Shown piece after piece: positions 34,499 through 42,725 of a stretch of 64,000 nucleotides of DNA. The translations under genes and the position numbers were made by a program. Numbering within the stretch: position 1 is the first letter of the stretch; each line of letters starts with the position of its first letter. Origin of the DNA: JAYQKL01 sp049889535 (GTDB taxonomy: Bacteria; Pseudomonadota; Alphaproteobacteria; RS24). Where the stretch lies: contig JBMHDF010000018.1 in assembly GCA_049889535.1 (NCBI GenBank), forward strand, positions 310,001 through 374,000. The letters run 5' to 3'. Below the pieces are notes generated by a model. It had not been told where the DNA came from, did not search any database, and saw nothing but the letters and a program-made list of their open reading frames with translations.

Positions 34499-35769
34499 GC
34501 TCGGTTGAGACAAAATACCGTTGTGTCAATTTCAGTTGTTCTTTGAGCCAATTTATCGGCCAAAAGCCGCGCTGAACCATGCGAAAATGTCCAGCCAAGT
34601 GAGCCATGCCCCGTATTAAGCCATAAGTTTTCATCATCAGGGGCGCAGTCAATAATCGGCGCGCCATCTGGTGTCATTGGCCGCAGACCTGACCAGGCTG
34701 AACCTTTTGCAAACTGCGCCACATCAGGAAACAGAGCTTGCATTCGCGCCGCTATCGCATTGATGCGGTGCGGGTTCACACCTTTCGCAACCCCAATTTC
34801 GGCATATCCTGCAATCCGCAGACGCTGCCCCAAACGCGAAATCACCAGACGATGGGATAAGTCTGTCAAAGAGGCTTGCGGCGCAGCGGCCTCATTTTCA
34901 ATATTAACTGTTAACGAATAACCTTTGACTGGCAATATCGGCAGCCGCAGCCCAAACGGTGCTACCAATTCCTGTGATGCCGTGCCCGCGCATATAACAA
35001 AGGCATCAGCCTTTAATGTGAGATTATTGGCTTCAGGCGAAGTCATTTCAAGCGCAGTTAATATTCCATTTTCACGATGAAACCCGACGGCTTGGTTCTG
35101 GAGATAAACCGTGCCCCCTGCATCTTGAAATGCGCTCGCAAGTTTTTTTGTAAATTGCGCCGCATCGCCACTTTCATCACGCGCCCCCCATAAAGCAACA
35201 CGCACCAAACCCGTTTCAACCGCATAACGCAAAGCAGGCTCTTGTTGATATAAATCAGCGCCTTCCAGCCAATGAATATCCGCACCCTGCCCGCGCAGGG
35301 TTTCATAATGCTCGCGCAAAGACGGGAGAGGATAGTCAGGGCCAAAAAGCTGCAAAATGCCATTTTGGCGATCATCATAATGAAACTCATTGCCGAGCTT
35401 TTGCCGCGTCATGTGTAAACATTCCAGGCTATATTGCGCTAAATGCCAATTTCGAATTGTGCCTTGCTGATAGGCTTGCGGGCGGCTGTTTTGCCAAAAT
35501 TGATAGAGCCATTTCCATTGATTTGGGTCGGCGCGCAGGCGCAGTCGATACGGCTTTTCCCGAAAAAGATGGCGCAAATAATCCTTCACCAAACCAGGTC
35601 GCGACCAAGGGGCACTTTCGGTCACAGCGATTTGGCCACCATTGGCAAAACTTGTCGCCTGCGCCACATCTGGCCCTGCTTCAATCAAGCTTACTTGATG
35701 TCCATCTTGGCACAATTCCCAAGCAGTCGTCACGCCAACAACGCCACCGCCAATCACTATGACATGCAT
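34495..35769 (-). CDS. dadA: D-amino acid dehydrogenase, small subunit
   Basis: DadA is an FAD enzyme at the inner membrane that oxidises D-amino acids, chiefly D-alanine, to keto acids and feeds electrons to quinones. The N-terminal dinucleotide loop is VIGGGVVGVTTAWEL (residues 5-19). Family segments QATSFANGGQIAV, LPVKGYSLTV and WSGLRPMTPDGAPIID with LNTGHGSLGWTFSHGS are intact. Length (424) is normal. No alanine racemase gene lies next to it. It is followed by, and overlaps, the convergent DUF934 gene, and is nine bases downstream of the mechanosensitive channel gene. Confidence 0.92.
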   Translation of the reverse strand: MHVIVIGGGVVGVTTAWELCQDGHQVSLIEAGPDVAQATSFANGGQIAVTESAPWSRPGLVKDYLRHLFREKPYRLRLRADPNQWKWLYQFWQNSRPQAYQQGTIRNWHLAQYSLECLHMTRQKLGNEFHYDDRQNGILQLFGPDYPLPSLREHYETLRGQGADIHWLEGADLYQQEPALRYAVETGLVRVALWGARDESGDAAQFTKKLASAFQDAGGTVYLQNQAVGFHRENGILTALEMTSPEANNLTLKADAFVICAGTASQELVAPFGLRLPILPVKGYSLTVNIENEAAAPQASLTDLSHRLVISRLGQRLRIAGYAEIGVAKGVNPHRINAIAARMQALFPDVAQFAKGSAWSGLRPMTPDGAPIIDCAPDDENLWLNTGHGSLGWTFSHGSARLLADKLAQRTTEIDTTVFCLNRA

Positions 35770-35778
35770 TTATTTAGC

Positions 35779-36942
35779 CTAGTCAGTTTCGTTTTTCGTT
35801 TCATGAGGTGGCACAAACGCTTCAGGAACCTCGTCCAGCACAACATTTGTGGGTGTTTCGATATAGAGAGATTGACTTGGGAAAGCAAAACCTGACCCCG
35901 CTTTCTCAACAATTTCTTTAATCGCAAAAGCAAGGTCTTGCTTATGCTGATGCCATTCATCCCAATCAGTTGTCCGCGTAAAGCAATAAACCATCATATC
36001 AATTGAGCTGGCATTAAAACTATCTACATAAACCGTGCACGCTACATCTTCATCATCGCTAACAAAATGCTCATTCGCCTTCAGCCAGTTAAGAATATTA
36101 TCGCGGATTTCTTTCATCTGCGCGACACTTGTTCGATATTCAAGACCAACTTGCCAATGAATGCGTCGATTGGTCATTGTGGAATAATTCACCACCGCAT
36201 GGTCGGAAAACATATTATTGGGAACTGTGACCGCAACTTTATCAAATTGGCGAATGCGGGTTGACCGAAACCCAATATGCTCAACATGCCCATGCACAAC
36301 ACCTGTCACTTGAACATTGTCACCAATTTTAAAACGCTTCTCGACCAGAATAGAAAGCCCACCAAGCAAGTTTTTGAATAAATCTTGTGCGCCAAGCGCT
36401 ACCGCGACGCCAAATAGGCCAAAACCAGCAATAATGGGGGCAATCTCTATGCCCCAAATTTGTAAAATCGTCGCCAGCCCCATCAGCACCACCCCAGAGC
36501 GCATAACCGTTTTCAACCAGTTGATAATTTCTTGCGATAAAATCTCTTGAATTTTTTCTAACAATTCTGACAGCGGCGACACAGCTTCATAAAAGGACCA
36601 GAAAATGCCGATGGCAATTAAGGTGCGCAGCGATTTATCAGCCAGTTCAGCGGGCAGGCCAGTAAGGTTTAAAAACTCAAACCCAAAAAAAGCGCCAAGA
36701 ATTAGGAAAAAGAATTTAAGGGGCTTTTTCAGTGCCTCAAGCAATAAATCGTCAATATCGGTTTGGGTGCGATGCGTGAACCGGCTCATCGCAGATAAAA
36801 CAAACCGTGTAAAAAGCCCGCGCAAAACAGCAAAAAACAAAAATATGCCCAAAGCGCCAATTAAATTACCGCCGCCAATACCATAAGAGCCTGCGCTCCA
36901 AACAGTGACGATAAGCCGCCATAATTCTTGTAAATTTTCCAT
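35779..36942 (-). CDS. MscS-family mechanosensitive ion channel
   Basis: A 387-residue small-conductance channel that opens under membrane tension to release solutes after osmotic downshock. Hydrophobic segments occur at about residues 25-45, 75-95 and 105-120, then the pore-lining helix and the beta domain (LVEKRFKIGDNVQVTGVVHGHVEHIGFRSTRIRQFD, VTVPNNMFSDHAVVNYS). The C-terminal alpha-beta domain has RTSVAQMKEIRDNI. I start at the ATG at 36942 (AAAGG upstream) rather than an in-frame TTG at 36957. It lies 11 bases after the DUF1491 gene, same strand. Confidence 0.9.
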   Translation of the reverse strand: MENLQELWRLIVTVWSAGSYGIGGGNLIGALGIFLFFAVLRGLFTRFVLSAMSRFTHRTQTDIDDLLLEALKKPLKFFFLILGAFFGFEFLNLTGLPAELADKSLRTLIAIGIFWSFYEAVSPLSELLEKIQEILSQEIINWLKTVMRSGVVLMGLATILQIWGIEIAPIIAGFGLFGVAVALGAQDLFKNLLGGLSILVEKRFKIGDNVQVTGVVHGHVEHIGFRSTRIRQFDKVAVTVPNNMFSDHAVVNYSTMTNRRIHWQVGLEYRTSVAQMKEIRDNILNWLKANEHFVSDDEDVACTVYVDSFNASSIDMMVYCFTRTTDWDEWHQHKQDLAFAIKEIVEKAGSGFAFPSQSLYIETPTNVVLDEVPEAFVPPHETKNETD

Positions 36943-36953
36943 TTGTTGGCCTT

Positions 36954-37283
36954 TCAAATTGCCTCAATTGGTTCATCAATAAAATGACGACCATGCCGAT
37001 CTTCAATTTCCACTACCCAGAGGTCAGGGTCAAGATTGATTTCACGCTTAATTGCCACATCAATCTCTGTTTCGGCGGATTGCGCCTGCAAAACACGCCA
37101 AACCCGCGCCCCCTCAAGCCCTGTGAACGGGGCATAAAGTGTTGCTTGCCCCGATAAAAAATTGAGCTTGAGCAGCACCGAACCAGCATCTTTATCGCCG
37201 CGATGGATAACCGCCGCCATGGCACCGCCAGCCTGAGCGCGTCTGATGAGGGCATTGACCCAAATATGTGCTTTTAATCGCAT
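36954..37283 (-). CDS. DUF1491-family protein
   Basis: A 109-residue soluble protein matching the alphaproteobacterial DUF1491 pattern: MRLKAHIWVNALIRRAQAGGAMAAVIHRGDKDAGSV at the start, then a central sheet region (LYAPF) and EIEDRHGRHFIDEPIE at the end. The function of the family is unknown. The start at 37283 is set by conservation of MRLKAHIW; 13 in-frame upstream codons look non-coding. It precedes the mscS-like gene by 11 bases and is divergent from sufE. Confidence 0.85.
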   Translation of the reverse strand: MRLKAHIWVNALIRRAQAGGAMAAVIHRGDKDAGSVLLKLNFLSGQATLYAPFTGLEGARVWRVLQAQSAETEIDVAIKREINLDPDLWVVEIEDRHGRHFIDEPIEAI

Positions 37284-37378
37284 GGTTTTGATTAGCACAA
37301 TCTTGAAAATAATTGCAAACAAGGGGTTGCCGAATTGTGTTGAGAATTCTAACTTTTCAATAGATTGAGGAGCATAGA

Positions 37379-37786
37379 ATGTCTTTAGAAAATCTTATTG
37401 AGGATTTTTCCCTATTTGCGGATTGGGAGGACCGATATAAATACATCATAGAACTTGGTAATAATTTAGAGCCCCTCAGCGATGACGAGCATAATGAGCG
37501 CAATAAAGTGCCGGGTTGTGTGTCACAAGTATGGCTGATTAAGCAAGGCGATAAAAACAAAATGTATTTTCGTGGGGATAGTGACGCCCATATTGTGCGC
37601 GGGCTGGTCGCGATTTTACTGATGCTCTATTCAGATAAATCTGCTCAGGAAATATTAGAGGTTGATGCTCAAGATGCATTTAGAAAACTAGGGCTGGGTG
37701 AGCATTTAACCCCTCAACGCTCTAACGGATTTCAATCAATGGTTGCACGCATTCGCCATGAGGCCGAGTCAGCCCTTCAATCGTGA
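37379..37786 (+). CDS. sufE: Cysteine desulfuration protein SufE
   Basis: SufE accepts sulfane sulfur from the SufS desulfurase and passes it to the SufBCD scaffold for Fe-S cluster assembly. The acceptor cysteine lies in NKVPGCVSQVWL (about residue 47), and the fold's later helices (LVAILLMLYSDKSAQEIL, LGLGEHLTPQRSNGFQSMVARI) are complete. Length 135 is typical. A GAGGAG ribosome-binding site precedes the ATG. The rest of the suf operon is not in the window. Its 3' end overlaps the convergent DUF6456 gene by 18 bases. Confidence 0.95.
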   Translation: MSLENLIEDFSLFADWEDRYKYIIELGNNLEPLSDDEHNERNKVPGCVSQVWLIKQGDKNKMYFRGDSDAHIVRGLVAILLMLYSDKSAQEILEVDAQDAFRKLGLGEHLTPQRSNGFQSMVARIRHEAESALQS

Positions 37787-38506
37787 TTTGGCTTTAAAAG
37801 CATAAAATTCAGCGAGCCGTCGCAGGGCAAATTTCAACACAAGCTTGGCTGACCGCCGTGGCCATTTAAGTTTCTTTTCAGCCATTTCAAAACCAATATT
37901 TTGACAACAAACCAATTTCACAATATCGCTTAAATCCTCACCAATATAGTCAAACGCGCGGTCGACTCTTCGGCTTGCATCCAACACATGGTTTGGCAAC
38001 TCATAACCCTGAGCCGTTTTGTTTTTTGATAGGGGACGGGTTAAATCCACCGACATATTAGCTGGCGTCATGGATATTTCATAATCTGTAATCAGCCGTT
38101 CAGCGGCGGATAATTCTTCTTCTGTAAATAAAATGGAACCCGCACCATTATGGCGACGCAACCAATCAATTGGAGAGTGCAGGCGCGCTAAATTTCCACT
38201 TTCAGTATAGGTATGAAGCACATGCTGTGCTTGAAAATTATTATCATTACTTTGGCGCAAATAATGCCCTTGCCCTGCTTGTGAAAGAAAATATACACCC
38301 GATACTTTTTTTGATGCGACCAGCAAATCCGCTTTTACAAACTCTTGCACAATTTCTTGTGATAAGCGCATAACCGGCTTTTTCCAGCGATTACGCGCCA
38401 CCATTAATCCAAAGCCATCAAATTGTTGAGCGGTTAGAAGAAACGATTGCGGCTCCGATAAACGCCGCGCCATTTTATGAAAAACCTGCTGATATTTGGC
38501 CTGCAT
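37769..38506 (-). CDS. DUF6456-domain protein, probable DNA-binding factor
   Basis: A 245-residue basic protein. The C-terminal half (about residues 120-235: PIDWLRRHNGAGSILFTEEELSAAERLITDYE, HVLDASRRVDRAFDYIGEDLSDIVKLVCCQNIGFEMAEKKLKWPRRSAKLVLKFALRRLAEFY) matches the DUF6456 pattern of Alphaproteobacteria, with a helix-turn-helix look in its last part. The N-terminal half resembles a winged-helix region. Function is unknown. It starts one base inside the stop of the upstream DnaA-C-domain gene (TAATG), so the two are translated together and may act together. The 3' end overlaps sufE. Confidence 0.75.
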   Translation of the reverse strand: MQAKYQQVFHKMARRLSEPQSFLLTAQQFDGFGLMVARNRWKKPVMRLSQEIVQEFVKADLLVASKKVSGVYFLSQAGQGHYLRQSNDNNFQAQHVLHTYTESGNLARLHSPIDWLRRHNGAGSILFTEEELSAAERLITDYEISMTPANMSVDLTRPLSKNKTAQGYELPNHVLDASRRVDRAFDYIGEDLSDIVKLVCCQNIGFEMAEKKLKWPRRSAKLVLKFALRRLAEFYAFKAKSRLKG

Positions 38507-38913
38507 TAACTGTCCTCGCTCTGCGTTAAACCCAAAGAGCCAGCCAGTGACTTAACGCCCAATTCGAGATAATCAATTGCAAGATCATGCGCTGCCTCAT
38601 CGCGCAAAAACTCAACGCGCTGACATGCATGAGAAACGCTGGTGCGGTCGCGTTTAAAAATAATCCCAATATTTGATAAAGTCTGGCTGAAAATAATATG
38701 GCACAAATATTGGGAAATCTGACGCGCTTCAGAAACTTTTTGCCGCCCTTTTTTTGCCCCCATAATGGCCAATACAGGCACGCGATAGGCCAAACCAATA
38801 TTACCAACCACCAGTTGTGCGCAGGCCAAATGTCGTATGGCCTCAACATCAGGATTTTCAAGACGCAAAAAACCCGCCCGTCGCTTTTTACAAAATGTTT
38901 GATAGCGCTTCAT
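38506..38913 (-). CDS. Stand-alone DnaA C-terminal-domain (domain IV-like) protein
   Basis: A 135-residue protein consisting mainly of a DnaA domain IV-like DNA-binding module. Residues about 60-110 read SEARQISQYLCHIIFSQTLSNIGIIFKRDRTSVSHACQRVEFL, matching the DnaA pattern in which RQ..MYL is followed by IG..FG.RDHTTV.HA. The signature Arg-Asp-x-Thr-(T/S)-Val is kept. There is no ATPase domain. Such proteins could bind DnaA boxes and compete with or modulate DnaA; this is inference. GGAGG precedes the ATG. A DnaA-box match lies in the divergent region upstream, and a DUF6456 gene follows with one-base overlap. Confidence 0.82.
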   Translation of the reverse strand: MKRYQTFCKKRRAGFLRLENPDVEAIRHLACAQLVVGNIGLAYRVPVLAIMGAKKGRQKVSEARQISQYLCHIIFSQTLSNIGIIFKRDRTSVSHACQRVEFLRDEAAHDLAIDYLELGVKSLAGSLGLTQSEDS

Positions 38914-39158
38914 CCCTTGCCCTCCACCTTTTTCTTTAACTCAATTTTTGACCAGTTTTTCAAGAAGTGAAAATAATTGACTTTTACATTTATAATCAAT
39001 TAGTTAAGTTTTTCCACAACCCATAGTTGAATGTTATAAATTATAAAAATTTGACCTAAAGCCCGATTCTGTTCTTTATTTGAATTCATAATCATAATCG
39101 TAAAATTTGTTGCGTTGTTCTGCGTCCAAACTCATTGTGAATTAAGGGAGAGGCGCCA
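38914..39158. promoter_or_regulatory. A/T-rich divergent control region with a DnaA-box match
   Basis: This 245-base region separates the DnaA-C gene and a winged-helix gene. TTTTCCACA at 39010-39018 fits the DnaA box pattern TTWTNCACA. On the minus strand TTGATT and TTATTT 17 bases apart are a possible promoter for the DnaA-C gene; on the plus strand several TTGAC-like hexamers occur without one convincing partner. Only one good box is seen, so it is not called an origin. Confidence 0.4.
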
Positions 39159-39653
39159 ATGCCAAGAAAATCAACTTTAGAAAAATCCCCCCGCCAGTCT
39201 GAAGAGCTGACACCGTCAGAATTTACAGACAGCTTTCAACTGCCGCAGCAAATATCGCCGCATGTTTCAGGGGTACTCCCAGAGGCCATGCGTGGCATTA
39301 ATGTGTTGTTAAATGCGCATAGTTTGGGATGTGATTTATTCCAAACCCAGGCGCCACAATATGAAGAGTGGATGATGCTGTTCATTATCCTGGCCAATGA
39401 TGCAGAGGGTAAATCAACCGTCACAAAAAACTTTGTGGAAGTAACTGGTAGAGCCTATGGCACAGTGCGCGCGGCTTTGAAAAGATTTGAGGAAAAAGGC
39501 TATATCAAACCTTTGCAAAAAATAGGCCGTGCAGAGCTTTATGTACCAACCTCAAAATTAAAGCGTGCAGTCAATTTATGGGGGCGACAATTATGGCCTT
39601 ATATTGAAGAATTGAGCAAAGAAAATCAGTCGCGACGGGGGACTGTTCAATAG
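39159..39653 (+). CDS. Putative winged-helix DNA-binding protein
   Basis: I do not recognise the family. The 164-residue product has a polar, probably disordered N-terminus (about 1-45), then helices and a MarR/GntR-like winged helix: MMLFIILANDAEGKSTVTKNFVEVTGRAYGTVRAALKRFEEKGYIKPLQKIGRAELYVPT, with VRAALKRFEEKGYI as the recognition-helix and wing region. A basic C-terminal helix follows. GGGAGAGG precedes the ATG. It is divergent from the DnaA-C/DUF6456 pair and upstream of a MaoC-type hydratase. Regulatory targets are unknown; autoregulation through the shared region is plausible. Confidence 0.6.
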   Translation: MPRKSTLEKSPRQSEELTPSEFTDSFQLPQQISPHVSGVLPEAMRGINVLLNAHSLGCDLFQTQAPQYEEWMMLFIILANDAEGKSTVTKNFVEVTGRAYGTVRAALKRFEEKGYIKPLQKIGRAELYVPTSKLKRAVNLWGRQLWPYIEELSKENQSRRGTVQ

Positions 39654-39705
39654 GCATTCAAAGCTTTATAATCGTCTTAATAAGATAAAATATTTTGGCA
39701 GGACG

Positions 39706-40161
39706 ATGAAGATATTTAAAACGCTTGATGATTACGCAAACGCGGCAGGTGAAGAGCTTGGTGTGAGCGATTGGTTTTTAATTGAGCAAAGCACAATTGA
39801 CGATTTCGCGCGGACAACGGGTGATGATCAGTGGATTCATACTGACCCAGAAAAATGTCAGGAAATATTGGGGCATGGCACCATCGCACATGGATATTAT
39901 ACCCTGTCGCTGGTACCCGTTCTCGGCAAACAAATTTTTACAATTGAAAGTGCGACGCGGGGCATTAATTATGGTTCTAACAAGTTGCGGTTTAACACAC
40001 CAATTCCGATTGGATGCCATATTCGCTTACGTTCATTTTTGCAAGATGCAAGACGACGCGCAGGCGGTATGATGGTGACGCGCTTAGAAAAAATTGAAAT
40101 AAAAGGTCAGGCAAAACCAGCTTTAACAGTTGAAACCCTGTCGCTTTATTTCGAAGACTAA
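39706..40161 (+). CDS. MaoC-type (R)-specific enoyl-CoA hydratase
   Basis: A 151-residue single hot-dog hydratase. The catalytic dyad is in TGDDQWIHTD (D40 and H45), followed by GTIAHGYYTLSLVP and INYGSNKLRFNTPIPIGCHIRL. These enzymes hydrate trans-2-enoyl-CoA to (R)-3-hydroxyacyl-CoA. With no partner genes next to it, its pathway could be polyhydroxyalkanoate supply or fatty-acid turnover. It could serve the hydroxyacyl-CoA dehydrogenase at 12.5 kb, whose MFE-2-like family uses (R)-hydroxyacyl-CoA; that link is inference. msrB follows after 27 bases, same strand. Confidence 0.9.
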   Translation: MKIFKTLDDYANAAGEELGVSDWFLIEQSTIDDFARTTGDDQWIHTDPEKCQEILGHGTIAHGYYTLSLVPVLGKQIFTIESATRGINYGSNKLRFNTPIPIGCHIRLRSFLQDARRRAGGMMVTRLEKIEIKGQAKPALTVETLSLYFED

Positions 40162-40188
40162 ACACTGAATTTAAAAACAGAGATTAAA

Positions 40189-40599
40189 ATGAAAAAAACA
40201 GATGAAGAATGGCAAAGCCAGCTCACTACCGAACAATATCAAGTGACACGATGCGCCGGGACTGAACGCGCCTTTACCGGCCCTTATTGGGATTGTAAAG
40301 ACCCCGGTATTTATCATTGCATTTGTTGCGATGCACCGCTATTTGATGCCGCCACAAAATATGATAGCGGCACAGGCTGGCCGAGTTTCTTTCAACCACT
40401 GCGCGAAGATGCCGTGTCTGAACTGGCTGACAATTCGCATGGCATGGTGCGCGTTGAAGTGGTTTGCCAAAATTGCGACGCGCATTTAGGTCATGTTTTT
40501 CCGGATGGGCCACCCCCCACTGGCCAACGCTATTGTATGAATGGCACCGCACTGAACCTCAAAACATCACCTGCGACCGCAAGCGATACAGCAGATTAA
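40189..40599 (+). CDS. msrB: Peptide-methionine (R)-S-oxide reductase
   Basis: MsrB reduces methionine-R-sulfoxide in damaged proteins. The catalytic Cys is in QRYCMNGTAL, the conserved core has YDSGTGWPSFFQP and HLGHVFPDGPPPTGQRY, and two CxxC pairs (CICC, CQNC) bind structural zinc. The 136-residue length is the standard single-domain form and no MsrA fusion is seen. It lies between the MaoC hydratase and the oligopeptidase gene on the same strand, with short gaps, so co-transcription is likely. Confidence 0.96.
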   Translation: MKKTDEEWQSQLTTEQYQVTRCAGTERAFTGPYWDCKDPGIYHCICCDAPLFDAATKYDSGTGWPSFFQPLREDAVSELADNSHGMVRVEVVCQNCDAHLGHVFPDGPPPTGQRYCMNGTALNLKTSPATASDTAD

Positions 40600-40613
40600 A
40601 ATCGGATAGATAT

Positions 40614-42704
40614 ATGTTAAAAACCGCGCTTCCTGCGCCAAAGGCTGAAAAAAAGCCGATGAGCGATACGCGTCACGGCATCACCCGCACAGACCCTTAT
40701 GCTTGGTTGCGTGATGATAATTGGCAAGAGGTCATGCGCGACCCGAGCGCGCTTGCGCCTGACATTAGAGCCCATTTAGAGGCTGAAAATGCTTATTGCG
40801 CCGCCGTCACCGCACCCAGTCAGGATTTACAGCATACACTTTACACAGAAATGCGAGGGCGCATTCTGGAAGATGACAGCCAACCGCCCCGCCCAAATGG
40901 CGCCTTTAGCTGGTTTTCTAAATTTGAAAAAGGAGGAGAACACCCTCTCATTTGCCGTACACAACGCGATGGCAGTGACGCGCAAATTATCCTCAATGGC
41001 AATCAGGAAGCCGAAGGCGAGGCCTATTTTAAAATCATTAATAGCTGCCCCTCTCCCGACCAGACACAACTCGCCTATGCGGTAGATGTTAAAGGGTCCG
41101 AATTATTTTCAATCTATATTCGCGATATTGCACAGGGAAAAAATTTATCGGATTGCCTTTTATCCAGCTCTGGCGCAATAGCATGGGCCAGCAATGGCCG
41201 TACGCTTTTTTATGTCCAACTCGATGAAAATCATCGCCCATGCAAAGTCATGAAACACCAGATTGGCGCGTCTCAAGAACAGGATATATGTGTTTACGAA
41301 GAACCCGATAGCGGTTTCTTTGTCAGCCTGCAAGCCAGCCGCAGTGGTGATTTTATTTTTATTAACACGCATGACCACGAAACCTCTGAAGTGCATATCT
41401 TAGATGCTCATCATGCCGACAGCGCACCCATATGCCTGCGCCCGCGTGAGGTGGGGCTTGAATATGATGTCAGCCATGATGCCGCGCGCCAGCGTTTTAT
41501 TATTGTGACCAATCAGGGTGCGGCGGTGGATTTTAAAATTATGACCGCCCCTGTCAGCCAGCCCGAAAACTGGGACGAGCTGATACCACATCAAGCGGGT
41601 CAATTGATTTTAGACGCCATCGCTTTTGAAAATCACCTTGCCATTTTATCGCGGGTCAATGCCTTGCCCTCAATCACGATTATGTCATTGGCAGATAACA
41701 GCACGCAGGTGGTAGAGTTTGATGAGGATATTTATGCATTGGAACTGGAGGCTGGCTATGAATATGCCACCGCGCAATTGCGGTTTCGCTATAGCTCACC
41801 CACTCAGCCAGAACAAATTTATGATTATAATATGGCCACACACCAGCGCCATTTAATCAAACAGCAAACCATACCCTCTGGCCATCACGCTGAAAATTAT
41901 AAAGCCAAACGCCTTTGGGCCACCGCGCAAGATGGCGCGCGTATCCCATTATCTGTTTTATATCATAAAGACACGCCTTTGGACGGTTCCGCACCAGTTC
42001 TGCTTTATGGCTATGGCTCTTATGGAATCACCATTCCTGCAAATTTTTCAGGCAACCGTCTGAGCCTCGTAGATCGCGGGTTTATCTATGTGATTGCCCA
42101 TATTCGTGGCAGCAAGGCCATGGGGCATGACTGGTTTTTGCAAGGACGCGGCAAGACAAAGAAAAAAACCTTCACAGATTTTATCGCCGCGGCAGAGTTT
42201 CTGATTGCTGAAGGGTTAACCCAAAAAGGCAATATCACCATACATGGCGGCAGCGCGGGCGGCTTACTGGTTGGCGCCGCTGTCAATCTCGCGCCGGATT
42301 TATTTAAAGCCGCAATTGCTGAAGTGCCTTTTGTGGACGCGCTCAACACCATGTTAGATGCCAGCCTGCCACTCACACCGCCAGAATGGCCTGAATGGGG
42401 CAACCCTATCACCAGCGAAGATGACTATAAAGTGATTGCCGATTACGCCCCATATGAAAATATAAAACCCTGCGCCTATCCGCATATTCTAGCGACAGGC
42501 GGATTGACGGACCCGCGCGTGACCTATTGGGAACCCGCAAAATGGGTAGCTCGATTGCGCGATATACGCACAGATTCGCGCCTGACTTTATTGCGCATAG
42601 AAATGGAAGCAGGCCATGGCGGCAAAGCCGGACGCTTTAACCAGCTTGATGAATTGGCTTTTGTCTATAGTTTCATCATCAGCGTGCATACGCTAGAAGC
42701 ATAA
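40614..42704 (+). CDS. ptrB: Oligopeptidase B-like S9A serine peptidase
   Basis: A cytoplasmic prolyl-oligopeptidase-family enzyme that cuts small peptides, oligopeptidase B preferring basic residues. Residues about 1-400 form the beta-propeller gate, with RHGITRTDPYAWLRDDNW as the usual entry motif. The catalytic triad lies in HGGSAGGLLVGA (Ser), GLTDPRVTYWEPAKW (Asp) and MEAGHGGKAGR (His). I start at the ATG at 40614 (696 residues); the longer frame overlaps msrB without support. Acidic residues for basic-residue specificity were not checked in detail, so the subfamily is likely rather than certain. Confidence 0.9.
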   Translation: MLKTALPAPKAEKKPMSDTRHGITRTDPYAWLRDDNWQEVMRDPSALAPDIRAHLEAENAYCAAVTAPSQDLQHTLYTEMRGRILEDDSQPPRPNGAFSWFSKFEKGGEHPLICRTQRDGSDAQIILNGNQEAEGEAYFKIINSCPSPDQTQLAYAVDVKGSELFSIYIRDIAQGKNLSDCLLSSSGAIAWASNGRTLFYVQLDENHRPCKVMKHQIGASQEQDICVYEEPDSGFFVSLQASRSGDFIFINTHDHETSEVHILDAHHADSAPICLRPREVGLEYDVSHDAARQRFIIVTNQGAAVDFKIMTAPVSQPENWDELIPHQAGQLILDAIAFENHLAILSRVNALPSITIMSLADNSTQVVEFDEDIYALELEAGYEYATAQLRFRYSSPTQPEQIYDYNMATHQRHLIKQQTIPSGHHAENYKAKRLWATAQDGARIPLSVLYHKDTPLDGSAPVLLYGYGSYGITIPANFSGNRLSLVDRGFIYVIAHIRGSKAMGHDWFLQGRGKTKKKTFTDFIAAAEFLIAEGLTQKGNITIHGGSAGGLLVGAAVNLAPDLFKAAIAEVPFVDALNTMLDASLPLTPPEWPEWGNPITSEDDYKVIADYAPYENIKPCAYPHILATGGLTDPRVTYWEPAKWVARLRDIRTDSRLTLLRIEMEAGHGGKAGRFNQLDELAFVYSFIISVHTLEA

Positions 42705-42725
42705 TTTTTTGACAAAGATAGAAAC

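Noticed and set aside
38914..39158. Possible replication origin
   Set aside because: A/T-rich with only one good DnaA box; no cluster of boxes and no dnaA, hemE or parAB genes nearby.
40464..40613. N-terminal extension of the oligopeptidase frame
   Set aside because: Overlaps msrB in another frame; the family N-terminus begins after the ATG at 40614.
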